Positions 23,056 through 33,052 of a stretch of 64,000 bases of DNA are shown piece after piece. Position 1 is the first letter of the stretch; the number at the start of each line of letters is the position of its first letter. Under the pieces are notes generated by a model. It did not search any database. It had not been told where the DNA came from and saw nothing but the letters and a program-made list of their open reading frames with translations. The stretch covers positions 339,333 to 403,332 of the forward strand of contig VCMS01000169.1 of assembly GCA_022539475.1 (NCBI GenBank), in the 5' to 3' direction. The position numbers were made by a program, and so were the translations under genes. Origin of the DNA: Gracilaria domingensis (lineage: Eukaryota; Rhodophyta; Florideophyceae; Gracilariales; Gracilariaceae).

Positions 23056-23883
23056 ATGCATACTCCCTGCTCCGACTACGATCTGCTCATCGTCGGCGCT
23101 GGCTATCTCGGAAGCCGAGTGGCGCGACAGTGGCGACACATTCATCCTGCTGCCGTCATCGTCGCTGAAACCAGAACAGATTCTTCCCACTCCGCGCTAC
23201 GCGATATCGGTGCAACTCCCGCTCTGGCTGGCTGCTCTTCCCAATCGTTTCCGTACGTTGTGTTTACCGCCCCGCCATATGGAAATGTCAACTACCACGC
23301 GCTGGTTGAAGCTGCTGCAAAGCGTGCGCAACGAAGATTTGTCTTCACGTCGTCCACTTCGGTGTATGGTAGTGCAAAGTCTGTGACTGAGAATACGCCT
23401 ACGTCGGACCAAGGGAGGGGTTCATTTCTGTTCCACGCCGAGGCCGCCGCATTGCGATACGACGTTTCGTTGGTTTTACGTCTAACGGGACTTTATTCGC
23501 TCGAGAGGGGTCCACAAGTGTACTGGCGTTCAAAGAAAATATTGCCCGGCAATGAGAAAGCTCGAGTTAATGTCGTGCACTATGACGATGCGGCCTCGGC
23601 AGTGGTGCGCGCGTTGTGTGTAGAGACTACGCCAGAGAGGCGTGTGTTTCTCATTGGTGCGCCTGAAACTCCGAATCGAGCTCAGATTCTTGAATGTCTG
23701 TTACAGCATCCTGTGTACAAGGGCATTATTTCACGCCAATTTGAGAATGACGAACCGTACTTTGAACGACATATTGATGGAGACTGGTCCAATCGCTTTC
23801 TGGATTGGCGACCAGTTTATTCCAGTCTCGTGCACTTTCTTGAGCGGCATGCTGCGCGTGTCACGGCTTCCAGTGCTGTGTAG
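23056..23883 (+). CDS. NAD-binding epimerase family, YeeZ-like
   Basis: The 275-residue protein begins with a Rossmann nucleotide-binding motif, LLIVGAGYLGSRVAR (residues 10-24, G-x2-G-x2-G type). It has VVFTAPP (68-74), RRFVFTSSTSVYGSA (92-106), LRLTGLY (about 141-147) and VHYDDAA (about 171-177). This is the pattern of the short atypical NAD-dependent epimerase/dehydratase branch that includes bacterial YeeZ, with N-terminal dinucleotide binding, the SSTSVYG strand and a shortened C-terminal substrate part. The usual Y-x3-K catalytic pair is not evident, so catalysis is uncertain. An in-frame TGA lies 30 bp upstream, fixing 23,056 as the first ATG unless an upstream exon exists. It is a single exon. 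Confidence 0.82.
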   Translation: MHTPCSDYDLLIVGAGYLGSRVARQWRHIHPAAVIVAETRTDSSHSALRDIGATPALAGCSSQSFPYVVFTAPPYGNVNYHALVEAAAKRAQRRFVFTSSTSVYGSAKSVTENTPTSDQGRGSFLFHAEAAALRYDVSLVLRLTGLYSLERGPQVYWRSKKILPGNEKARVNVVHYDDAASAVVRALCVETTPERRVFLIGAPETPNRAQILECLLQHPVYKGIISRQFENDEPYFERHIDGDWSNRFLDWRPVYSSLVHFLERHAARVTASSAV

Positions 23884-23922
23884 TGTTCAACGAGTGGGGA
23901 ACAGTAGTGCCACTAGTTCGGT

Positions 23923-23928
23923 AATAAA
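23923..23928 (+). terminator. AATAAA signal after epimerase-family gene
   Basis: AATAAA in GGTAATAAACAGC, 40 bp past the stop, nearly the same context as the signal of the preceding gene. Confidence 0.55.
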
Positions 23929-24005
23929 CAGCTTCCAACAGAAGCATCGATGCAAAAGCGAGGCGCAATGAGTTGTCCTTCACTGAAATATAGTAAACGT
24001 TTTTT

Positions 24006-24642
24006 ACCAGGGCTGCTCACAATATTATTGCAATATATTGCTCTGCAGAACGCAATATCCAATATTGGCTATCAAAATAACTTTTGCGCAATAAATATTG
24101 CAATATAAAGACTTATCTGCAATATTACTGCAATAATATCAGACAGTAGCCATAAGTTGTCAACTGAACTCATGCTTTAAGAATATGTTTATGGCTCAGC
24201 TCCTTGAAAAGTCAAGAACATTGTCACAGTGCTCGTAATCTGTTTTGAATTTACTTTTTGCTTGAAACGAGAGTAAAAAGGTCTGAAAACAAGCAAACGT
24301 TTCAAAAGCGTTTCATTTGAATTGTGATTTGTACTGTTTTGTTTAATTTTTGAAGCCATATATCACTTTTGCAGAAAATTCAAACGTACGTTGTATCTGA
24401 ATTTATTCTTTACAACATGTGTAGCTAACGTTAGCACTAAAAGTAGACCAACGCATGCTAGTGACATGTTTCCAATCAAGACGCAATAATCTAGCAATAT
24501 CTTCTTAGTCCCACAATAATAATTGCAGTAAGAAGAAGACTGCAATAAAAATTGCAATATGTTCAGGAACACGCAATAATGCATTGATATTGCTTATTGC
24601 AATATATTGCAATTGCAATTTATTGCTGAGGACCCCTGGTTT
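24006..24642. mobile_element. AATATT-rich MITE-like element with TIRs
   Basis: The left end starts ACCAGGGCTGCTCACAATA and the right end is the inverse of an ACCAGGGGTCCTCAGCAATA-type sequence, followed inwards by CAATATATTGCAAT on both sides. The interior is AT-rich, packed with TTGCAATATT palindromic motifs, and has no coding capacity. A CAGGG terminus is common in hAT-type non-autonomous elements, but I could not identify an 8-bp target duplication, so the superfamily is open. Confidence 0.6.
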
Positions 24643-24974
24643 GAATCAGGTTGCAGATATTTCCTGAAGGGAAGCTGACGGGATTGGGCGCAGCCATTTT
24701 AAACTAGGACGGACCTATGGAAAGTAACAACTCTCCAGGCCTTCGTGTCCAAGCATGTTTGAATCAGGTTGCAGATATTTCCTGAAGGGAAGCTGACGGG
24801 ATTGGGCGCAGCCATTTTAAACTAGGACGGACCAATGGAAAGTAACAATTCTCCAGGCCTTCGTGTCCAAGCATGTTTGAATCAGGTTGCAGATATTTCC
24901 TGAAGGGAAGCTGACGGGATTGGGCGCAGCCATTTTAAACTAGGACGGACCTATGGAAAGTAACAACTCTCCGT
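24640..24974. repeat. 118-bp tandem repeat, about 2.8 copies
   Basis: Units start at 24,640, 24,758 and 24,876 with TTTGAATCAGGTTGC and differ at only a few positions (for example ACCTATGG versus ACCAATGG). The third copy stops after AAGTAACAACTCTCC. The array abuts the right end of the MITE-like element and ends about 245 bp before the glutamate-cysteine ligase start. Confidence 0.92.
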
Positions 24975-25218
24975 ATCCACGCGTTCTCCGCCCGGGTCTT
25001 CGTCTTTCTATAAGATATCTAACATCAATCTCTGCATAGTTTCTGGCTGCGGTGCTCCAATAGAAAGCACAGATTCTCCGTTATCGTTTTGCTTCCGGAT
25101 CTTCTTCTTCATAAAAGATATCCAACCGCAATAACGACGCTAGTCGCGGCGCTTTGTCTGGCAGAGTTGCCTGTTATCTTCACTGTTCTTCTTGACGGCG
25201 CTTCGCAAAGAGACAACA

Positions 25219-27492
25219 ATGGGTTTGTTGACGGACGGTAGCCCCCTCTCATGGCGTGCTTCAGACCCGTACCGCAACCGCGTGCGCCTGGATGGCGTGC
25301 AGCAATTTCTTTCCGTTTACAAAGCTGCCAAGTATGTCAAGCTGAATGAACTCAAGTGGGGTGATGAAGTCGAATACACCCTCCTTCGTCTCGATGCTAA
25401 TAATCGACGAGCTACTCTATCTCTTCGTGCGCCAATTTTGTTGCCTCTTTTGCAGAAGGAAGAGCAGGAAAGTCCCATCGCTGTTCCAGTCGTGTGGAGA
25501 CCAGAATTCGCCCGATGGATGATTGAAGGCTCACCTGGAGTGCCATATCGCTCGTATGCCGCTGACTTGGTTAATGTAGAGAGGAATATGGTTCTTAGAC
25601 GCTCACAAATTGCCAACTTGCTGCGGCCGGGAGAGATTGTTCTCAGTCTTTCAGCTTTTCCCAGAATTGGGTGCGGTGTCTTTACTTCCCCACCTGCACT
25701 TCCATTTGGACCCGACACAAAATCATTTTTCACCAGTGACGATACTATTGGAACACATCCCCGCTTTCCAACTTTCACCAAAAACATTCGACTGCGACGT
25801 GGAAGAAAAGTTTCTATCGAAGTGCCCTTATTTGTTGACGAGAACACTGCGCAAGAAATGCCCCTCATTCCCGACGATCCTGAGCATCGTGCTTTACTTC
25901 AACAGGCGAGGGATCGCGTTTTGAAACGTGATACAATTCAGAGCGAAACGTGGCGTCAATGCGTGAAAGAACCCGGGTTGGAGCAGGAGAATGCAGATAT
26001 TAGAATTTTGGACACAGCTATGGACACCTTTGTCAGGGGCAAGATTGTCATGGATGCCACCGTTTTTGGCTTGGGTTCCAGTTGTTTGCAGGTGACTATT
26101 CAGGGACGAGATTTGAGTGAGACTCGTGTTTTGTATGATCAGTTGGCCGTTATGGCGCCTATCATGCTCGCGCTCACTGCTGCAACACCGGCCTTCCGCG
26201 GCTTGCTTGCGAACACTGATGTGCGCTGGAACGTCATCTCCGCCTCTGTGGACGATCGAACGTTTGAGGAAGAGCGTTCAGGGTCCGTTCCGAAGTCCAG
26301 GTACAGTTCTATTGATTGTTACCTTTCGGACTGCCCTAAAGACCGCTCGGAGATTTACAATGACATCCCAATTCCAATTGACCAAGATACGTATGAACAA
26401 CTTTGCGAGGGAGGTGTCGACCATTTGTTATCGCAGCATGTGGCTCACCTGTTCATTCGTGAGCCGATTGTTATTTACGAAGAGAAGATTGAACAAGATA
26501 ATACAACCTCGACGGATCATTTTGAAAACATCCAGAGTACCAATTGGAATACAGTTCGGTTCAAACCGCCTCCACCTGGTACAGATATTGGATGGAGAAC
26601 CGAGTTCCGCTCCATGGAGGTCGGACTTACCGACTTTGAGAACGCTGCCTTCTCGGTGTTCATCGTATTGCTTTCCAGGGTGATTCTGGCGTTCAATCTC
26701 AACCTTTATATTCCTATGTCGAAGGTAGATAAGAATATGGAGACGGCACACTTAATGGATGCTGTCAAGACTCAGACGTTTTATTTCCGCAAGAATATCT
26801 TCAAGTGTTCAACTGGCTCGGGCTTTCCATGTGAGCACGAACATGTCCATAATGCTTTGTCAGGGAGAAGAAAGTCTCGAGGACTTGATATTGAACACTT
26901 CGGCGGCTCAGCGGATAAGAAGGTCGGCGCGGAATCTGAATCCGATCTGTTTGATTTATATACGTTGGATGAGATCTTAAACGGCATACCACTACATCGA
27001 AATTGTCGTGACGAAAGGTCTGAGTTTGTTGGTTTGATTCCATTGATCAGGGGTTATTTGGACGCTTTAGAGATTGACAAGATGACTTGGACTCGTCTGA
27101 ATTTGTATTTGGACTTCATATCCAAACGAGCTTCTGGTGCTCTCTGCACGAATGCATCATTCATACGCCAGTTTATCCGACAACATTCGGCATATAGAGG
27201 CGATTCTGTGGTTTCACAGCAGATCAATTATGACCTGATGTTGATCTTGAAGGGAATCAGTTGCGGTGAAATTGCTGCACCGCAACTTCTGGGTGAGTAT
27301 CAGGCCAAATGCTTTTATAATGGTGTTGAGACGGCGGAAACTATGATGGCTTTGATGCAGCAGGAGCCTCAGGGACCAGAGGGGGCTTTATTGCATGGTG
27401 CTTCCATGCCCATTTCGGCGCTCAACGACGCTTTGAAGATGATAGCTAGAGAGACTGCAATGAAGAGAGAAGATACCGTGTATAGGTGTTGA
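25219..27492 (+). CDS. GCLC: Glutamate-cysteine ligase, eukaryotic type
   Basis: A single-exon ORF of 757 residues starting MGLLTDGSPLSW, the classic start of eukaryotic glutamate-cysteine ligase catalytic subunits; the frame is open further 5' but has no upstream ATG. It has LKWGDEVEYTLL (about residues 44-55), AFPRIGCGVFT (about 145-155), IYNDIPIPID, DHLLSQHVAHLFIREP, and the strongly conserved GWRTEFRSMEVGLTDFENAA (about 460-480), then PMSKVDKNME. The enzyme makes gamma-glutamylcysteine from glutamate, cysteine and ATP, the first and limiting step of glutathione synthesis. Eukaryotic-type rather than the bacterial/plant type GshA is notable in an algal setting. It is longer than the animal enzyme (about 640). 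The gene looks intact. Confidence 0.95.
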   Translation: MGLLTDGSPLSWRASDPYRNRVRLDGVQQFLSVYKAAKYVKLNELKWGDEVEYTLLRLDANNRRATLSLRAPILLPLLQKEEQESPIAVPVVWRPEFARWMIEGSPGVPYRSYAADLVNVERNMVLRRSQIANLLRPGEIVLSLSAFPRIGCGVFTSPPALPFGPDTKSFFTSDDTIGTHPRFPTFTKNIRLRRGRKVSIEVPLFVDENTAQEMPLIPDDPEHRALLQQARDRVLKRDTIQSETWRQCVKEPGLEQENADIRILDTAMDTFVRGKIVMDATVFGLGSSCLQVTIQGRDLSETRVLYDQLAVMAPIMLALTAATPAFRGLLANTDVRWNVISASVDDRTFEEERSGSVPKSRYSSIDCYLSDCPKDRSEIYNDIPIPIDQDTYEQLCEGGVDHLLSQHVAHLFIREPIVIYEEKIEQDNTTSTDHFENIQSTNWNTVRFKPPPPGTDIGWRTEFRSMEVGLTDFENAAFSVFIVLLSRVILAFNLNLYIPMSKVDKNMETAHLMDAVKTQTFYFRKNIFKCSTGSGFPCEHEHVHNALSGRRKSRGLDIEHFGGSADKKVGAESESDLFDLYTLDEILNGIPLHRNCRDERSEFVGLIPLIRGYLDALEIDKMTWTRLNLYLDFISKRASGALCTNASFIRQFIRQHSAYRGDSVVSQQINYDLMLILKGISCGEIAAPQLLGEYQAKCFYNGVETAETMMALMQQEPQGPEGALLHGASMPISALNDALKMIARETAMKREDTVYRC

Positions 27493-29646
27493 AATTGATT
27501 TTCTTTTTTGCCTTGCTTTATGTTAAATGCTAGTACTGCTTCTATACAAAGCGCGACAGAATGTTGGCGGATAGTTTAACATTTTAACACTTGGTTTGAC
27601 TTGATTGTCCATTGAAGTACGGTTCTTGAAGTAGAAGATCTGGCATTGACCGCAAAGATTACGTTTTTCAGTTGACAACGTAGTCTGAGAGAACCGCACT
27701 GAACCTGCGGAGGGCAAAACTTTTCTTGGCCGTGCGACGTTAGTCAAATACTGGGATGATGTCCAAATCGCAATACCGTTCAAAACGTTTGGCCAAAGTT
27801 TGCCACTGCACGTAGTTGCTTGGTAAGATTGGTAATTTATTCCACACTGTCCACTTCGCCAGAACAAATGTGGCATGTGGCACATTTCAAAACCGAGTAA
27901 TTCGTTTACTCACTTTCGGAGAAGCCTGCGCTTGTGGCAGGCATTGCCTTTCGTCCTAGAATGGGATGTCAATGCCATGGCGATAGACATTGGGGACGAA
28001 ACCTCCCAGCTCGTGGCGGTTGCTCGCCACAGTAGACGCTATAGGCATTAAGTTATACTATAACCGTATTCGTCAGGGATGCTTGGGAGGGTGGGAGAAA
28101 AAGAGAGAATTGGCAGGACGAGAGGAGGGTTGGCCAAGATGAACGTGGATTGAGATGCGGAGCTGTCCGGGATTGAACAGACGCAGTGAAATAAACTTGC
28201 GGGTAATATACGAGTAGGAACAACCAGTTCACACAGCAGGAAGGACACCAAGAAACGCAACCACCCACGCAGTCTGCATTGCAATGTTGGCTGTCGACTG
28301 TCACCCACGCAGGTCTAATAAATAACAGAACGTTTGGACGGGTGCATTTGCGTCTCGTTGCCAGATGTTCCAATAAAATATCATCTTCGATTAGTCCAGA
28401 AATTAGCACACATCGTGTAGTAAGATGCCGATCTACATGTAATTGATATCATAGAATGTGAGGGTAATCTTTACCTAGATAGGGGACTTTCAAAAAAGAA
28501 AGAATTTCTCTGGACGGTCGAACTCGAAACCTCCAAACGAAATATATAGGAAAGGTATGAGAGATCACCCTTGGGTAGATACCGTTGGTACCCTTATATT
28601 GATCAGATCGTTGGAGAAGAAATCGGTGTTTACAGCAGGCGTTAACTGATCGATCTATTTTCGTCTCCGAGTTTTGGCCGCTTGTATGCTGAATTATACC
28701 CCAGGGGTATCGGCATTTCAAATTTCAAAAAACTATAATTTCGAGGAACGAAGAAGAAGATTTATGTAAGCGAATGACACGCGTAAGCTCTAGATACGCT
28801 CATTACAGCGACTGAAACTGGCGAATGCACCGCCGGCGATCGCTGATCTATCTTCTCGCTCCTCGCGATGGTGGCGCGGTTACCATTACCGTCGGGAGTC
28901 GAGCCCAATGTGAGGTCTGGTTGCTTTGTTTTGTTTCTGATCTGCCTTTGTACCCGCGCTGCATAACTCAACACACTCATCCATTTGCGTCGTGATTTCC
29001 GCTTCCACCGCCAGAAGCCGCTCCGCCTCACACCCCGTTTCAACCGCGATCGCAACCTGAAGATCAAAGAAATGGTGGACTCGGATGTGGACTTCGTGCA
29101 AAATATTCCAACCGCTCTCTTTCCCACTAACTGCGCGTTGACGACAGGGTCATGAAGAAAAGAAAACTTAGTAACGCATTCCTTTTGTAATTGTTTACTC
29201 ACGGCTGGTAACCTAGATGCTCGAGGACTCTTGATACCTTTCTTCTGACGTCTCTGGTTTTTTCCTATGGGGTTCTTTTTCAGATTCGATCAAGGTTTTA
29301 GTGGTCTTGGAAGTCCGTCAACGGCATCTAGGGTTGGGATCTAAAGAGCTGCTCGATCACCACTGCGATCTCGCGTTCGGGACGGGAGCAGCATCCCTCT
29401 TGTAGAGAGGTGCTGAGTGCGATGGACAGTGTCCATTTAGCACGACAGGGTCGAGTTCCGATCCCGTCACCTGACCAACCGAGGCATGAAGATCTTGAGC
29501 GAAAGCTCGTCAGATAGCGAACGATAAATGGAATGCATGAAGATGCAGATTATTTTAGTTTGTTGAAGCGAATATTCTGAACAAAGATTCATTCTCGACC
29601 AGATACGCGATTCCCAATTTCCGTTTTTTGTACCGTTGGTAGCACT
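27493..29646. other. Intergenic region with possible LTR debris
   Basis: Short ORFs only. The minus strand at 28,330-28,360 reads CTGGCAACGAGACGCAAATG, which resembles primer-binding regions after gypsy LTRs, but no LTR pair was found. GTGGCGGTTGCTCGCCAC near 28,010 is a short hairpin. A 120-codon minus-strand ORF at 27,523-27,885 with five Cys is unrecognised and overlaps the likely GCLC 3' UTR. Confidence 0.3.
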
Positions 29647-29981
29647 GGTGATCTTGAGGCATGAATAGGGCGGCACTAGTTCTTTGTCAGATGTACCAAC
29701 TTGGTACCAACTTAGATCCAACTGTACCAACTTGGTACCAACTCGGTACAAACTTGGTGCTCTTGAGGCATGAATAGGACGGCACTAGTTCGGTATCAGA
29801 TGTACCAACTTGGTACCAACTTGGTACCAATTCGGTACAAACTTGGTGATCTTGAGGCATGAATAGGGCGGCACTAGTTCGGTATCACATGTACCAAGTT
29901 GGTACAGTTGGCACCATGTTGGTACCAAGTTAGTACATCTGATACCAACTAGTGCTGCCCCATTCATGCCTCAAGATCACC
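29647..29981. mobile_element. Foldback element with GGTACC-rich tandem units
   Basis: The ends are inverted copies of GGTGATCTTGAGGCATGAAT continuing through the CACTAGTT region (left 29,647-29,681, right 29,947-29,981). Inside, the left end is repeated directly at 29,756 and 29,845, and each unit carries several ACCAACTTGGTACCAA dyads. The result is two direct units plus a terminal inverted unit, able to fold into a long hairpin. No ORF. The right end lies 60 bp before the 5'-nucleotidase start, so the element sits in its promoter region. Confidence 0.75.
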
Positions 29982-30041
29982 TCACAATGCAAATCTCAGC
30001 GCGCCGAGCGCCGAGTGCTTTGCGCGTCAACCACATCAGTC

Positions 30042-31715
30042 ATGAAGCTCATTGTCGCTCTGTGTTTTATCTCCGCGTTGTGCTCTGCACACGCGCTGCG
30101 CCTCTGTCATCACGTAAGTGCACACCCCCATGCCCAGGCATTCACAGCTCTCCATACTCACATTTGCTCCGTCGTCTCTTAGAACGATTTCCACGCCAGA
30201 TATGCCGAGATTAACCGCTTCAACTCGCCGTGTAGCGACAAGGACAGTCTCGAGGGTAAGTGTTATTCTGGCATTGCTCGCATTGCCAACGCCGTTTCCG
30301 TGAGTTATGCCCGTCCATTGGTCACAACCTCGCGCATCAGAGCTCGTTCCAACCTTCTGACCACACGTCCACCTCTCCTTCACGTAGCTTCTTGCGTGCG
30401 ACCTCATTATTCATGTGGGAGATTTCGTACAAGGCTCCGTGTATCACACCATCTTCGGCGCTGAGATTGCGTCCGATGCCTACAAATGGGTCGGTTATGA
30501 TGTTGCTGTGCTTGGTAATCATGAGTTTAACCAAGGTCCGTCCGATGTGTACGAAGTGGTGCAGAACAATCCAAACACCACTTGGATTGCCTCCAATGTG
30601 CACTTTGAAGGTGCTCCCGAAGGCTTTTCAATCGCTCCGTTCGTCGACGCTTTTGATGTCTGCTGGGTGTCCGCTCTGACCACCGCCACCAACGTCATCT
30701 CTAACCCCGGCCCCAACGTCACTATCACCGATGAAGTTGATGCTCTCAACAAAGCTATTGCTGCCTGCTCACAGAACCAGAATGTGATTGCCATTAACCA
30801 CGTTGGCTTCGAGAAGGACGTGCACATGTGCGAGATCATTGCCGAACTCGACGTCGTCATAGGAGGGCATTCGCACACCAATCTCGATAACGCTCAATAC
30901 CCTCATAGCTTGTTCGTGAGGACGGATCAGTGTGTTGGGTCCTCACAGCGTACGCGTTCGGCCGTTATGTGGGCTTTGTGGACGTATCGTTCGATGAAGG
31001 CGTTGCTGAACTTTCCGGACATGCATACATGCCGATGGACGCACGCGTACCGCTCTCGCACAACGTTTCTACCCAATTGGCCATGTACACTGAGCGATTG
31101 GACAACTCTATCAAGCAGACCATCGCCGTCGCGTCCGAGCCTATTGACGGCTCACGCGAGTCGTGCCGCTCACAAGAGTGCCAAATGGGAAATCTTGTAT
31201 GTGATGCCCTATTGGCGCATGCCGGTCCCCAACAAGGAGCACAAGTGTGCATCCAGAATGGCGGTGGTTTGCGCGCGTCCGTAGATGAAGGTGAAATCAT
31301 CATTAAGGAAGTTCTCACCGTGCTTCCGTTTGGAAACGTTCATGTTGTTGTGTCAGTTCCTGGAAGTGCGATAGTAGCGGCGCTGGAAAATGGGTTCTTG
31401 GCGTTGTCTAATGACGAGATTGCTGGACGTTTTCCGCAGGTTGGTGGAATGAAGGTGGTGGTGGATGACTCCCAACCAGAGGGGGAGCGCGTCGTTTCGG
31501 TTACTATCGACGAAGAGCCTATCGAGATGGGCAAGGAATACAAGCTCGTGACCAACAGCTTTGTGGCTTCCGGGGGTGACGGATATGACTGGTCTGCAGC
31601 CACCGAGTCGGAACTTTCGGGACTGGGTCTGGATGCTCTCACTCAGCGCTATCTTGGAAACAACTCCCCGTACACTCCATTCACGGATGGTCGTATCGTG
31701 AAGGTGGGTACCTAA
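30042..31715 (+). CDS. Secreted 5'-nucleotidase family, frameshifted
   Basis: Exon 1 (30,042-30,113) encodes a signal peptide (MKLIVALCFISALCSAHA). Introns 30,114-30,182 and about 30,300-30,387 join HHNDFHAR, KCYSGIARI and HVGDFVQGSVYH. The metallophosphatase block continues with GNHEFNQGP, GHVGFEKD-type NHVGFEKD and GGHSHTN. The C-terminal nucleotide-binding domain has CQMGNLVCDALL, NGGGLRASVDEGEI, TVLPFGN and NSFVASGGDGYD. Family members hydrolyse extracellular nucleotides to nucleosides and phosphate. Between GGHSHTN and TAYAFGRYVG the frame changes near 30,930, in a TGTGTTGGG run, with no plausible intron, so it is either a real frameshift or a base-call error. The rest of the gene is well preserved. 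Confidence 0.85.
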
Positions 31716-31924
31716 GCTCAAGCTCTATTAGGAATGTGTTTTCACTAGATAGTAGATCTTCGCCACATATAACTCATAGATTCTCATAAACATATTCAAT
31801 GTTTGCAACAACTACAACACTGCAATCGACTTCTTTCGCAAAGATAAATGATGTCGAAGTCTGTTGAATTGCGGTCCCCTGGCTCCTCGTGGAGCTAGAG
31901 TTCGGGACCAACGAGGCCCAGTGT
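31716..31924. other. Junction between 5'-nucleotidase and copia remnant
   Basis: Nothing supported; the 3' UTR of the nucleotidase probably ends here. The sequence directly before the copia block may be more decayed Pol. Confidence 0.3.
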
Positions 31925-32089
31925 TCCGGCGCCCGGCGGCGCTGTTCTATTGAAAATGGAGAACTGGAAATTATATACTGCCCTACAGATGTTATGAAGG
32001 TAGATATTTTTACCAAGTCACTACAGAAAATTAAGCACTATCGATTCCTGCGGAATTTAGAACTGAGCAGTTATCCAGTTGAAAGGAAG
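31925..32089 (+). pseudogene. Ty1/copia Pol C-terminus (RNase H end)
   Basis: The translation ends the way copia RNase H domains do: GELEIIYCPTDVM, then a VDIFTKSLQK block in place of the usual ADI-TK-L, then a short tail. The rest of Pol is missing. It is followed at once by a purine tract (GAAAGGAAG, 32,081-32,089) and a TGTTG start, as expected at an internal/3' LTR junction. Confidence 0.75.
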
Positions 32090-32430
32090 TGTTGTAGAAG
32101 TATCTAGAAGCTTCCTAGAAGCAACTAGAAACTACTTCTTTCCGGAAAGTTCTAGAATGTGCCGACGAGACTAACGGCCCTCGCTGGGGCTGCGTCGCGC
32201 TGGTCGATCGAGACCGATGCAAATGGTAGTACAGCTGTAGTAGAAGAGAGTTTATTGATGATTGATGATTAAAGTCATTCATCGACAAATAGCTCTCTAC
32301 TGAAGTACTACTTTGAGATAGCGTAAACGTGCTAAATCGCGTATCTCCCCACTGAGCCAGATATATCGCAGGAGCTCTATCAAGACGCATTTGTGTCTTT
32401 GATATACATCAAATACAGTATATCGCACTG
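32090..32430 (+). mobile_element. Copia 3' LTR, right boundary unclear
   Basis: Begins TGTTGTAGAAG directly after the polypurine tract. It contains repeated TCTAGAA-type motifs at its left end and ATCAAATACAGTATATC at 32,407-32,424, part of an 85-bp block shared with 17,960-18,040. No CA end with a target duplication could be fixed; the LTR might extend to about 32,600. Confidence 0.55.
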
Positions 32431-32605
32431 TATAGCCCATCTCTCTCTAGATCACTACAGTGTGCGTTATCAAAGATATTCATATTGCACTCAACTCTCT
32501 TTCTGCCACTGCCAGCCCCCAGTGTCCCAACCAATTCGACATCGAGATACACATCTTGAACATTCTTCATAAACACACTCGACGAAACGACATCTGTGCG
32601 TCTTC

Positions 32606-32938
32606 TTAGCAACAGCACATGGCTTCTCCGGGGACCGAGCAAAACTTAACGGTCACCCAGCATTCACATGGTTTGTAAGTAAAACAATCGTCAATAGCGT
32701 CAAGCGCCGGCTTACATTCGCAGGGGCAATTGGCAGGTCCTCGGCTTGGCGCAGGCACATCTCTCGTAGTCGGTAAAGGAGGTGCGGGCGGAGGGATGGT
32801 GAAGGGTACGGCAGTTGCGAACGAACTGAAAAACTGCTTGTCTGCAGCCTCCAGAATCTCGTCACCAGACACCATCTGAAGATGACAAAGAAGAATTGTG
32901 GATAGCACAAAAAACAAAGACTTGCACGTGGAGATCAT
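32606..32938 (-). CDS. Small secreted Cys-rich protein
   Basis: The open frame reaches back to 33,052, but the ATG at 32,938 starts a textbook signal peptide (MISTCKSLFFVLSTILLC, cleavage likely near VSG-DE). The mature part of about 87 residues has a Pro-rich linker (IPPPAPPLPTT) and a C-terminal Cys-rich module: CPCECK, DDCF, KPCECW, KFC and terminal CCC. Ten Cys in the last 45 residues suggest a disulfide-stabilised extracellular domain. No family recognised. A GTATAAG box lies 100 bp upstream. The layout (box, pyrimidine-rich leader, signal peptide, Cys-rich tail) parallels the gene at 44,644. Confidence 0.65.
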   Translation of the reverse strand: MISTCKSLFFVLSTILLCHLQMVSGDEILEAADKQFFSSFATAVPFTIPPPAPPLPTTRDVPAPSRGPANCPCECKPALDAIDDCFTYKPCECWVTVKFCSVPGEAMCCC

Positions 32939-33037
32939 GGTTGCGATTCTCTTTCTCACGGACACACTTTTCAGAAGGAATGGATGATGGAGATGAGCTT
33001 GCGGCATTTTCAGGCCTCTCTCCCAAGCGTGCCCGTT

Positions 33038-33044
33038 CTTATAC
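33038..33044 (-). promoter_or_regulatory. TATA box of the 32.9-kb secreted-protein gene
   Basis: GTATAAGAACGGG on the minus strand, 100 bp upstream of the ATG. Nearly the same element (GTATAAGAAAATG) stands 97 bp upstream of the secreted-protein ATG at 44,644. Confidence 0.6.
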
Positions 33045-33052
33045 CTTTTCAA

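Noticed and set aside
27523-27885. 120-codon Cys-containing ORF after GCLC
   Set aside because: It lies in the probable GCLC 3' UTR on the opposite strand, starts at a non-conserved position and has no recognisable domain.
28050-28410. Possible second LTR with primer-binding site on the minus strand
   Set aside because: Only a CTGGCAACGAGACG-type motif supports it; no TG...CA ends, TATA box or repeat partner could be shown.
29440-29472. tRNA-like T arm (CAGGGTCGAGTTCCGATCCC)
   Set aside because: The loop does not fit TTCRANY (C and G at the conserved purine and A) and no D arm or acceptor stem pairs around it.
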